Of a stretch of DNA of 64,000 nucleotides, positions 50,794 through 58,898 are shown piece by piece (within the stretch, counting starts at the first letter, position 1; each line of letters starts with the position of its first letter). Source of the DNA: Chakrabartyella piscis (GTDB taxonomy: Bacteria > Bacillota > Clostridia > Lachnospirales > Anaerotignaceae); assembly GCA_030067835.1 (NCBI GenBank), contig CP092441.1, positions 2,790,001 to 2,854,000 of the forward strand, read 5' to 3'. Made by a program: the position numbers and the translations under genes. Under the pieces are notes generated by a model that saw only the letters and a list, made by a program, of their open reading frames with translations, had not been told where the DNA came from and searched no databases.

Positions 50794-52581
50794 TCACCGC
50801 CTAACTTTCACTGCTTTATCTATTGTAATCTCACTATCTACTTTTGGATTTTCGGTTTTCATAACACCATGCCCTTTACACATTTCCGCAATTCCACCAA
50901 ATATAATGCGTTGACGAATTTCTTCTTCATTGGCATACACAACTTTTCGTACCACAGGCTTTGGCGGTACATATACTTGATCCAACACAATTCCCCACTC
51001 AAAAAACAGTTTCAATGTCAACTTCATAGGATTGATTCCTGTGCGTGTTACGATGAATGTATCCTTTGGCATGGCTTTGATTTCATCAGGTGACATAAGT
51101 GGTCTACCAACCATCTGATAAGACTTGGAATGCTCTTTTCCCTTTGATGTACTCCCTGATAAAACAGTTCGTTCACCCAGATTTTTGGACAACACATTTG
51201 CGGTTTCAGAGTTGGGAGCAAACCCACCATACAAACCAATTTGGCAGTTATCCATGATGATTTCACCACCCTCTTTGCCATAGTTTTTCGTCAGCTGTGC
51301 AAGGGATTGGATGATTGGAACAAATGAAATTCGTCTTGATCTAGAAGCCGAAAACATCATTTCAGCAGATTCTATTTTGGGCAAAACACCGAATTCATCC
51401 AAAAAGAAAATGGTTCGATTGGGTAGCTTTCCGCCCATCTCGTCGGCTATGGTCAGCATCTCTCGATAGAGCTGTTGCACAATCAAAGAAACGAGGAAAA
51501 ACTTCGTTTGATCTTCCTCTGGGAGTATCAAAAACAATGTAGATTTTTCTTTCACAAATTTTTCCGTATCCACTTTTGACTCAAAACAAAGCAATTGTTC
51601 CACCTCAGAATCTAAAAAAGCATTCAGCTTTGACAAGGCTGTGGACATAACAGATGCCATCCCTTGATCCGATGTGTTCAGTGCTGCACCACTCAGCCAT
51701 CTTGCTTTATGGTCATCTGGTAATTTATCCATCAATGTTTTGAATTTCGATTGTTCATTTTTTTCAACTGCAAGCAAATCTTGAATCATTTTGAACACAG
51801 AAACGATATGCCTTTGTTCCCCCTCAATTTCGAATTTCACTGGCGAGCAAAATTCTGCTATCACTAAAATCACTGCTGTCACAAGACCTTCTGCAGAATC
51901 ATAGAAATACGAGTTTTGCCCTGCTCCACCTTCCAACCCATTTTGCACAATGGTTTTTGCAATAATCTTTGCATACTTTTCAGCTTTTGCCTTTGCCACA
52001 AGGGAGCCTGTCTGCAAGAAATTATCCATATATTGATTGACTAGATTGAGCATATTGAAGCCATCTGATTGTGTTGGATTTCGTAAGTCCAATACCGAAA
52101 TGTCATAACCATATGCTTTTGCCACTGGACCATAAGAACGCAGCACATCACCCTTAGTATCTGTCACAAGGAAGCTCATTCCCGCTGCACAACAGTATTC
52201 TAAATTTGGATATAGGAACTTAGCTGTTTTCCCAACGCCAGCTGCACCAATCATAAGTGCATGAACATCGCCATCGTCTACAATGGCTATCATCTTATGC
52301 TTTGACTTCCTGCAACCAATAATCAAGCCTTGTGGTAAATCTTTCGGTGGTTGCTTTCTCCATTTTTCAGGTGTAAAGTCCACATACTGAAACTGTTTTT
52401 GCTTTTCTTTTTCCGTTGCAAAACGAGCTGTGCCATACTGTCCATCTCCCACTGTTTTGCTTTTGATGTTGAGTGAATTTTTCTGTTCCAATAAAAAAAC
52501 CACTATCATAAATAGGATAAAGACAACTCCTAAAATGATAAGTGGTAAAAGATTTGATGTTTTGATTTGGCTCACCTCCAT
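50794..52581 (-). CDS. virD4: VirD4/TraG-type coupling protein
   Basis: 595 residues from ATG 52581 (MEVSQIKTSN). One N-terminal membrane span (LLPLIILGVVFILFMIVVFLL, about 12-32), Walker A IGAAGVGKTAKF (about 117), SFLVTDTKGDV, Walker B TIFFLDEFGVLPKI (about 400) and FVPIIQSLAQL. It couples the relaxase-DNA complex to the type IV channel at the membrane. It appears intact, though virB4 in the same element is interrupted. A hairpin covers its ribosome site. Confidence 0.93.
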   Translation of the reverse strand: MEVSQIKTSNLLPLIILGVVFILFMIVVFLLEQKNSLNIKSKTVGDGQYGTARFATEKEKQKQFQYVDFTPEKWRKQPPKDLPQGLIIGCRKSKHKMIAIVDDGDVHALMIGAAGVGKTAKFLYPNLEYCCAAGMSFLVTDTKGDVLRSYGPVAKAYGYDISVLDLRNPTQSDGFNMLNLVNQYMDNFLQTGSLVAKAKAEKYAKIIAKTIVQNGLEGGAGQNSYFYDSAEGLVTAVILVIAEFCSPVKFEIEGEQRHIVSVFKMIQDLLAVEKNEQSKFKTLMDKLPDDHKARWLSGAALNTSDQGMASVMSTALSKLNAFLDSEVEQLLCFESKVDTEKFVKEKSTLFLILPEEDQTKFFLVSLIVQQLYREMLTIADEMGGKLPNRTIFFLDEFGVLPKIESAEMMFSASRSRRISFVPIIQSLAQLTKNYGKEGGEIIMDNCQIGLYGGFAPNSETANVLSKNLGERTVLSGSTSKGKEHSKSYQMVGRPLMSPDEIKAMPKDTFIVTRTGINPMKLTLKLFFEWGIVLDQVYVPPKPVVRKVVYANEEEIRQRIIFGGIAEMCKGHGVMKTENPKVDSEITIDKAVKVRR

Positions 52582-52606
52582 AAAAAAACCTCCCAACAAG
52601 GGAGGC
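52582..52606 (-). promoter_or_regulatory. Terminator-like hairpin containing the virD4 ribosome site
   Basis: On the minus strand CCTCCC-TTGTT-GGGAGG-TTTTTTT is followed directly by the ATG of virD4. The right arm GGGAGG is also the ribosome site. It could act as intrinsic terminator for upstream transcription and hide the ribosome site in read-through transcripts. Confidence 0.7.
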
Positions 52607-52652
52607 AGTGGTTGATTGATTTTCTTTTATTTTCTTGCAGATTCATTATTAC

Positions 52653-53669
52653 TTAGCCTTCATTTAATTTTCTTTCTATATCCAGCTGTTCATATTCTTT
52701 ATTTAATTCTTTTCGTAATTCTTCTTCACTCGGTAAATACAATTTATATTTAGAGGCATAAATGTTGCTATCCTTTGGCAAAGTATATTTTACAAGACTA
52801 TCACTCTTATCTGCACAAAGAACAATTCCAATAGGCGGATTATCTCCATCATTCATCATTTCTGCTTCATAATAATTTACATACATTTGCATTTGTCCAA
52901 TATCTTGATGTGTTAAATCTCCAATTTTAAGGTCTATGATAACAAAGCATTTCAAAATATAATTATAAAAAAGTAAATCAATATAAAAATGTCTGCCATC
53001 AAAGGTGATTCTTTTTTGCCTTGCTACAAAGGAAAATCCTCTACCAAGTTCCAATAAAAATTTTTGTAAATGATTGATCAAGGCTTCTTCCAAATCTTTT
53101 TCAGCAAAATTGGCTTGGTCAGGAAGTCCTAGAAATTCCAACACATAAGGATCACGGATAATATCTTCTGCTGTTTTCGTTTTTGGTTCTAACGATAATA
53201 TTTCGCTACTGACCAACTCTTTATCTTGACTCGATAGTAATCTTTCATAGAAAAACGAATTGATTTGTCTTTCCAATTGTCGTGTACTCCAGTTGGATTT
53301 CACACATTCATCTTCATAAAATTTTCTTGCGTTTTCATTTTCCACACGCATCAAAAGGCGATAATGAGTCCAGCTCAATTCGCCACGCAGTGCGTGGCTT
53401 TTTTGAAAAGTTAAATAAAACTGCCTCATATCCTTAAGATTTGAAGTCTTAAATCCTTTTCCAAATTCCTCGGTTAACTCAATGGATAATGATTTGATTA
53501 AATCAGCTCCGTATTCAGCTTTTTCATTTCCACCTTGTTTTTCAACTATAGCTCTGCCTATTTCAAAATAAGCCAGCACCATAGCATTGTTGGCAGTTTG
53601 ATAAACTTTGTTTCTTGCAGAATATAATATTTCTCGGATATCATTTAATATTGATTTATCTAAATTCAT
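52653..53669 (-). CDS. YhcG-family PDDEXK nuclease-domain protein (DUF1016)
   Basis: 338 residues. N-terminal DUF1016 domain (ILYSARNKVYQTANNAMVLAYFEIGRAIVEKQ, SHALRGELSWTHYRLLMRVE, W/TRQLERQIN) and C-terminal PDDEXK nuclease domain (LELGRGFSFVARQKRITFDGRHFYIDLLFYN...CFVIIDLKIGDL, with D and D-L-K catalytic residues). These proteins are common near restriction and phage-defence genes (family knowledge). Here it is a single gene in the middle of the transfer operon, so it is probably cargo. A 30-bp piece of its coding sequence recurs upstream at about 53762. Confidence 0.88.
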   Translation of the reverse strand: MNLDKSILNDIREILYSARNKVYQTANNAMVLAYFEIGRAIVEKQGGNEKAEYGADLIKSLSIELTEEFGKGFKTSNLKDMRQFYLTFQKSHALRGELSWTHYRLLMRVENENARKFYEDECVKSNWSTRQLERQINSFFYERLLSSQDKELVSSEILSLEPKTKTAEDIIRDPYVLEFLGLPDQANFAEKDLEEALINHLQKFLLELGRGFSFVARQKRITFDGRHFYIDLLFYNYILKCFVIIDLKIGDLTHQDIGQMQMYVNYYEAEMMNDGDNPPIGIVLCADKSDSLVKYTLPKDSNIYASKYKLYLPSEEELRKELNKEYEQLDIERKLNEG

Positions 53670-53834
53670 ATCATCTTTCCTTTCTATAACGAATATAAAC
53701 CTACCTCTATCACTTGTTTTATGATTCTTTCTCTATTATCAAAAAAAGATACCCTTACACCCAATTCGCCACGCAGTGCGTAGCTTTTTTGAAATTCATT
53801 TCTACAACAATCTTACCATCTTAAAACCTTATTT
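53670..53834. other. Gap holding a duplicate of a piece of the YhcG gene
   Basis: At 53762-53792 the sequence CAATTCGCCACGCAGTGCGT(A)GCTTTTTTGAAA repeats, with one change, the coding segment at about 53379-53409 inside the YhcG gene. The segment contains the palindrome GCCACGC-AGT-GCGTGGC followed by TTTTTT. The second copy may be a relic of an older gene copy or a mobile hairpin. Confidence 0.55.
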
Positions 53835-55256
53835 TCAACTCAAATCATAATCCCCAACTTTCATTCTTTTCAAATTTTGCAATCGTTCCATTTCTTTGGG
53901 GTATTCCAAATCAAAATAAATCTTCAACCGAATTTCCAAGTCTACCATCTCCATCCACATCTCCACATTACACACACCTGTTGTTTGAAACTCATGCCAC
54001 AATTCTTCGCCCAAGATACTGATTGCTGTTAGTCTTTTTCGCAGTTTATTTTTATCCGTATAAGGTTTGTATTTTGCTATCAATTCTTGCAGTACCATTT
54101 CGTATGTTTTTTCTGTATCGCATAAGCAAATGGCAGTGATACTCAAATCTATCAACCGCACAATGGATTGATTTCTCTTTTTATCATCATCTATATTTCC
54201 CTCTAGCTTTTTCACCTCACCGCACACACCTCGAACCAAAAATTGCAAGCCATGTTTTTTGACATACTCATCTCGAAAAGTATTGTATTCCGATGGACGA
54301 TTACGCATGGCTATCATTTTTTCAGCAACTTTTTTGTACAGTTCTATCTTTGGATGTGGGACTGATGCTTTTGGTATTTCCCCATGTAGTTCCTTTAAGT
54401 CCTCATTCCAATCTTTGTTTTTTGATAACAGACGATTGACCGTATAGCCTTTTTCAGACAGCATATCATAAAATTTATCGTAGGTTTCAATACCAGCCAC
54501 ATCATGGTCAATACAAATACAGATGTGCTTGATATTCTTCTGTTCTTCCAAAAATCTAAGCATTGCCTTTGGTGACAGTCCATCCAGCGACAAGTAACTA
54601 TTGCCTTTTTCCAAATCTACTTGCAATGTCATAAAGGACAACATATCCACCGCACTTTCAAACACATACAGCTGTTCGTTGTTCCCACGATGACAAAATC
54701 CATAATTCATATCAGAACCTTTCACCGTTGAACGAAAGGAATTGTATGGACTTTTCATGCTTGCTGACTTAGGCATTCCATTTGGATTCGTGCCAACAAA
54801 CACTATGCTATTGAATTGAAATCCTTGATAAATCTTTCCTTTGGAAACAAAAAAGTCTACGAATTCTTGGCGAATATATCGTTTGTCCACCAAGTATTCA
54901 TAGACTTTATGATTGTATTTTGATTTTTCAGGAAGTATAAATTCCGGCTTGGGTTTTGCATGGTATAGCACTTCCATTTGCAAAGTTGTATTGTCCAATA
55001 ATTCTGCCATCGCACCTTTGAAATCCAAACCATAAAACTCTTTCAAGAATGCAATGGTATATCCACCCTTTTGATTTTTGTGATCATACCAACGATTGTT
55101 TTTGATGCAAACGCTATCGTGTTCCCCTTGGGAGTCATGGTAAATCCAGCGAAACTCATTTCCAGATTGTTTCAATTCTTCGCCATGACACATAAGGTAT
55201 TCTTCTAAGGAAACGCTGTTTGCTTTTTCAATTTGCTCCTTCGTAAATTTTGCCAT
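53835..55256 (-). CDS. Toprim primase-like protein (DUF3991/Toprim) of the conjugative element
   Basis: 473 residues. N-terminal DUF3991-like zinc-less helical region (EQIEKANSVSLEEYLMCHGEELK, GGYTIAFLKEFYGLDFKGAM) and Toprim domain (LYVFESAVDMLSF about 196-208 with catalytic Glu; ICICIDHDVAGIETYDKFYDML about 243-264 with D-x-D). It would make primers for complementary-strand synthesis during transfer. It starts 10 bp after the relaxase stop and belongs to the same operon. Confidence 0.88.
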   Translation of the reverse strand: MAKFTKEQIEKANSVSLEEYLMCHGEELKQSGNEFRWIYHDSQGEHDSVCIKNNRWYDHKNQKGGYTIAFLKEFYGLDFKGAMAELLDNTTLQMEVLYHAKPKPEFILPEKSKYNHKVYEYLVDKRYIRQEFVDFFVSKGKIYQGFQFNSIVFVGTNPNGMPKSASMKSPYNSFRSTVKGSDMNYGFCHRGNNEQLYVFESAVDMLSFMTLQVDLEKGNSYLSLDGLSPKAMLRFLEEQKNIKHICICIDHDVAGIETYDKFYDMLSEKGYTVNRLLSKNKDWNEDLKELHGEIPKASVPHPKIELYKKVAEKMIAMRNRPSEYNTFRDEYVKKHGLQFLVRGVCGEVKKLEGNIDDDKKRNQSIVRLIDLSITAICLCDTEKTYEMVLQELIAKYKPYTDKNKLRKRLTAISILGEELWHEFQTTGVCNVEMWMEMVDLEIRLKIYFDLEYPKEMERLQNLKRMKVGDYDLS

Positions 55257-55266
55257 AACGCTCCTT

Positions 55267-56382
55267 TCACAATTTCAAACCTTGATCTCGTTTTTTCTCA
55301 ATCATTTTTCGGAACAGTTTGCTTTCCACTTTCAACTTGCCTGTGTCTTGTTCGTTGGCAACAGATTTCCTGAATATTTTGGATAGATGCTTCACAAGAT
55401 TTACAGATACGTTTTCCACTTGTTGCTTTTGGATTTCTTCGTGGTTCAATGATAAAACTTGTTGTATGATATTATTTTTGATGGATTGAAATTCTTTTTG
55501 TTCTGATAATTTTGGATAGACATATTCCTTATCAGAATACAATTCATACACTTGGTTTTGCATCTCTTGCCACAACAAATATGCTTCTTGCACAGATGGT
55601 TCTTTCTCCAGTTCGTCTACGATTTGATTCACTAATTTTTTTGTATCCTTTGGAAGATAACCATATACTTTTTTGCCTTTTGTTTGATTGAGTTTTTCTC
55701 GCAACTCCAAAACCAATTTTTGTATTTCTTGATTTTGTATCGGTTGCTTTCCCATTTCTGCAAAGGATTTTTTGCACTCTTCCTTCAGTTCTTTTCTCCG
55801 TTCTGTCTTTGCAAAATACACATCTTGTAAGTGGTCTTTGAATATCAGTTTAGACAAATCTGATTTGCAATTTGCAATCCCTTGTTTGGTGACATACCCT
55901 TTCTTTGGATTCTTGGAATAGCAAATCAAATGCACATGAGGGTGCTGTTCGTGATCGTGATAAGCTGCGTACCAACAAAAATCTTCTATGGGAATTTTCA
56001 TATTTTCTGCAAGCTTAGGTGCATATTGTTCCAATGTATTTTTCCATTTATCTAAATTGTTAAATCCTGTTTGTTCGGCATCTTCACGTTTCAAAGAAAT
56101 GATGGGTGTCCAGACATTGCCCTCATGGTTTGCAACTTCTTCCGCAACTTTTCGCAAAGATATTTCTGCATCGCCTGAAGTAAACAGACCATGTTCAGCA
56201 ACTTTCTCAACACCTTTTCGCTTTGAAATATAGCCAACATAGTTTTCTTTCTTGTCATGTAAAAATGTATCGGCAACTAGATTTTTCACAACACCATCTC
56301 TCGTCGCCATATACTCCACAGTGTTTTTCTTATGGGTTGCACCACCTTTGAGATATGGAAATTTCAAAATCAACTTTGCCAT
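55267..56382 (-). CDS. MobP3-type conjugative relaxase
   Basis: 371 residues. The metal-binding histidine motif HDHEQHPHVHLICYSKN (about 137-153) is the MobP signature. The N-terminus (LILKFPYLKGG...NTVEYMATRDGVV) carries the Tyr region, and the C-terminal half is helical and basic. Relaxases nick oriT, stay bound to the 5' end and pilot the strand through VirD4. It overlaps the accessory gene by 13 bp. A candidate oriT lies upstream at about 56810-56980. Confidence 0.9.
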   Translation of the reverse strand: MAKLILKFPYLKGGATHKKNTVEYMATRDGVVKNLVADTFLHDKKENYVGYISKRKGVEKVAEHGLFTSGDAEISLRKVAEEVANHEGNVWTPIISLKREDAEQTGFNNLDKWKNTLEQYAPKLAENMKIPIEDFCWYAAYHDHEQHPHVHLICYSKNPKKGYVTKQGIANCKSDLSKLIFKDHLQDVYFAKTERRKELKEECKKSFAEMGKQPIQNQEIQKLVLELREKLNQTKGKKVYGYLPKDTKKLVNQIVDELEKEPSVQEAYLLWQEMQNQVYELYSDKEYVYPKLSEQKEFQSIKNNIIQQVLSLNHEEIQKQQVENVSVNLVKHLSKIFRKSVANEQDTGKLKVESKLFRKMIEKKRDQGLKL

Positions 56383-56789
56383 CCATCATCACCTCGTTGG
56401 TAAGCAATTGCATCTTCAAATTTTATTTTGCCATAAGTTTTTTTCACCTCTTGCATACATCGTTCTCGTATTTTTTTGATGTCAGATTCATCCACATTGA
56501 TACTCGCAGCAAGCAAATTCATCATGATATTCATTTCCACCGCCAAGCGAAATAAGTTGCCTGCGTGTTTGTTTTCTGATTCTTTAATTGCGGCTTGCAT
56601 TGAAGATACCAAAATTTTTGATAGGTATTCTGCAGATTCAGTGCTTTGCAAATACCCCAAATAAAAAAGAACTGATTTCTCAATCAACTCACTTTTGCTT
56701 TTGCAGTTATCCGATTCATACACCTTGTCGATTGCCTCAAATGTTTTCGGACTCATCCACACTGCCATTCTTCTTTTGTTTTCGTCCAT
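56370..56789 (-). CDS. Relaxosome accessory protein (MobC/ribbon-helix-helix-like)
   Basis: 139 residues from ATG 56789 (MDENKRRMAVWMSP), with GGAGG five bases upstream. The N-terminus (RRMAVWMSPKTFEAIDKVYESDNCKSKSELIEKSVLFYLGYL) is a probable ribbon-helix-helix domain; the C-terminal half (SSMQAAIKESENKHAGNLFRLAVEMNIMMNLLAA) is helical as in MobC. It overlaps the relaxase gene and would bind repeats at oriT. Confidence 0.78.
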   Translation of the reverse strand: MDENKRRMAVWMSPKTFEAIDKVYESDNCKSKSELIEKSVLFYLGYLQSTESAEYLSKILVSSMQAAIKESENKHAGNLFRLAVEMNIMMNLLAASINVDESDIKKIRERCMQEVKKTYGKIKFEDAIAYQRGDDGWQS

Positions 56790-56804
56790 AATGACCTCCA
56801 TTTC

Positions 56805-56980
56805 TCCTTGACCACCTTGTCGACCACCTAGAAAAGCCTTTGATTTGGGTATTCCTTTGGTTTACGACCACTCCTGTGGAATTATTCTTGTTTTACGACC
56901 ACCTACATATTTGCAGAAAACGTCGGCACTGCCGTCGTTTGTGACATGGGAGGGGCGATTTCGACCACCTCCCTTTATCC
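56805..56980. other. Candidate oriT: CGACCACCT repeats and inverted repeat
   Basis: Five copies of (T/C)GACCAC(C/T)(T/C) lie near 56809, 56821, 56859, 56898 and 56964. An inverted repeat, AAACGTCGGC-ACT-GCCGTCGTTT (56918-56940, one mismatch), lies among them, followed by GTGACATGGGAGGGGCG. Such a set of iterons plus an inverted repeat next to the accessory and relaxase genes is typical of oriT. The remaining gap to 57184 shows no gene. Confidence 0.6.
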
Positions 56981-57184
56981 TGCAACTCTTAAAAAGACCT
57001 AAAACCTCTCTAAAAGCTCTGATTCTGAAATCATAAGCACCACCTCAACCTTCTTTTCTCTCTTTTCGTACTTTGCCATCATTTGCCCTAATTTCGGTTT
57101 ACATCTCTCATTGGGGTAGTTGCTCCATTCGGGAAACAAAATGGTACACCGTGGCTACAGTGGGGACACATCGCCATTCACCGC

Positions 57185-57457
57185 TTATGGCATTGATTCT
57201 ATAGTTTCGTTTCTCGTAGCACTTGTGTTTATTTGAACCGAATGTTGTTCTTTTATCTTCTCTGATTTCGGCTTACTCTCGCTTACAATCCTACTTTCCA
57301 AATATTCCCTTGTCACAGCTGGCACTCTTTTTTGATATAATTCCTCGATGACAGTTTCCAACTCTTTCTCTAGCTTTTCTTCTTTCTTCTGCAAATAGAA
57401 CACCAACGCATCCAGTTTGTCTTTTTCAAATTCCAACACAATTTTAGTTTTCTTCAT
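57185..57457 (-). CDS. DUF6103-like small protein
   Basis: 90 residues: a lysine/glutamate-rich coiled start (KIVLEFEKDKLDALVFYLQKK, EKELETVIEELYQKRVPAVTREYLESR) matching the DUF6103 pattern, then a polar tail. These small proteins lie near relaxase genes in Firmicutes elements. Function unknown. Seven bp separate it from the DUF3846 gene, so they are co-transcribed. Confidence 0.7.
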   Translation of the reverse strand: MKKTKIVLEFEKDKLDALVFYLQKKEEKLEKELETVIEELYQKRVPAVTREYLESRIVSESKPKSEKIKEQHSVQINTSATRNETIESMP

Positions 57458-57464
57458 ATAATTA

Positions 57465-57842
57465 TCACATCCAATCTAGGTCTTTTGGATTGAAGCCATA
57501 AATCTCCACCCTTGGTTCCAGTTGCTTTTCTTGCATGGTAAATGTGGGGATTTCTGAAAACATCTCCTTATATTTTTCAATACCTTCCTCTTTCAGGGAT
57601 GCAAATTCCTCGCCATCATCACCACAAACAAAGAATGGTCCACAGATAATATCTACATCTCCAAGCCATCGATTGGGTTCCATGCCATTGATTTTGCCTT
57701 CTTCATTGACGATAATTAAGTTGCCATCATCCATATAGATGGGTTCAATCAAGCCTTCCACCTCATTTTGCAATGACTTCAAATCCGATTCAATTTCTTT
57801 CATATATGGTTCTTTGCCCACTTCTACTTTTAAAATTTTCAT
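57465..57842 (-). CDS. DUF3846 family protein
   Basis: 125 residues from ATG 57842 (MKILKVEVGKEPYMKEI), with TAGGAGG upstream. The pattern LQNEVEGLIEPIYMDDGNLIIVNEEGKINGMEPN and DIICGPFFVCGDDGEEFASL is typical of DUF3846, found on conjugative elements and phages. Function unknown; acidic and cytosolic. Confidence 0.85.
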   Translation of the reverse strand: MKILKVEVGKEPYMKEIESDLKSLQNEVEGLIEPIYMDDGNLIIVNEEGKINGMEPNRWLGDVDIICGPFFVCGDDGEEFASLKEEGIEKYKEMFSEIPTFTMQEKQLEPRVEIYGFNPKDLDWM

Positions 57843-57929
57843 ATTGTTTCCTCCTAGTTCCACTTGATTTTCAATGTACTTTTGACTCTAACTTTTCACC
57901 ATTCACTTTTCATTTTTCACTCCATGAGT

Positions 57930-58898
57930 TTATCTCATGGCCAATCTTCCATATGCATAAAAATGTTGTTTCCAATAGGAGTTGCTCAAACTTTCATATC
58001 CAATGGGATCGCCACAATGCAGCATCTGGTTATCACCAACGTAAATACCAACGTGAGTTACATCAGTTGTTGATGTATATGTGTCTGTGAAAAACACCAA
58101 ATCCCCCGGTTGCAAATCCTCTTTTGCAACACTTGTGCATTGGTTATAAATCCCTTGTGCTGTTGTTCTGGGCAGTTGATATACGCCAGATTGGGTGTAA
58201 CTCCAGCAAATAAAACCTGAACAATCGAAGCCTGTTGATGGATAGCTACCACCCCAAACATAAGCCATACCAATATATTTCGTTGCTTCGCCCATCAATG
58301 TAGCAAAGGTTTCATCATCAAAGGCTTCACTGGGAATGCCATTGAAATTCGATGTTGCAGAGTATCCATACTTTACAAAGAGATACACTTCTTTCTGGTC
58401 ATTTGCCAAATCTTCTGTAAACTCCATATCCAACAATGTTTCCAATTCTTCCTGTATCTCCAAATCCGTTTCGTTCTCCACAAAAACTTCTACGAATTCT
58501 TGGTAAAATGTATCTGCAAACTCCAAATCTTCTTTGCCAAAATACAAAACATAAAAATAAGACTTGATTTGTAAGTCATCAAGTCCATCCATGTTTTCTT
58601 CCATATTTTCCTCTATCCATACTTCTATTACATCATCTAAAATCAAAAATTGCTCTTGTATTTCCTCGATATATGCAACGTGTTCTTCTGGGAAATCTGT
58701 AGGTATTTCTTCTTGTTGAAATACAATTCTTGCCACTTCACGGCTATAGTTTGCTTCTGTATTGACCATAGAAACCAGCAAAAGCAGTGGCAGTAACAGG
58801 CAAATGATAGCACCAACCACAAAGGAAAGCACCCCATTTCTTAATCGTTCATCGGTCAAAGCTGTTGCAATGGCTTTTTTGAGAAGTGCCACTTTCAT
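57930..58898 (-). CDS. NlpC/P60 cell-wall hydrolase of the conjugation apparatus
   Basis: 322 residues. N-terminal membrane anchor (LSFVVGAIICLLLPLLLLVSMV, about 24-45), acidic linker with helices (50-170), and a C40 peptidase domain: catalytic Cys in TGFDCSGFICW (about 223), His in DVTHVGIYVG (about 288) and third polar residue in MLHCGDPIGY. Tn916-like elements have the same kind of hydrolase to open the wall for the channel. It lacks a lysozyme-like domain. Its start overlaps the virB4 stop codon. Confidence 0.9.
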   Translation of the reverse strand: MKVALLKKAIATALTDERLRNGVLSFVVGAIICLLLPLLLLVSMVNTEANYSREVARIVFQQEEIPTDFPEEHVAYIEEIQEQFLILDDVIEVWIEENMEENMDGLDDLQIKSYFYVLYFGKEDLEFADTFYQEFVEVFVENETDLEIQEELETLLDMEFTEDLANDQKEVYLFVKYGYSATSNFNGIPSEAFDDETFATLMGEATKYIGMAYVWGGSYPSTGFDCSGFICWSYTQSGVYQLPRTTAQGIYNQCTSVAKEDLQPGDLVFFTDTYTSTTDVTHVGIYVGDNQMLHCGDPIGYESLSNSYWKQHFYAYGRLAMR

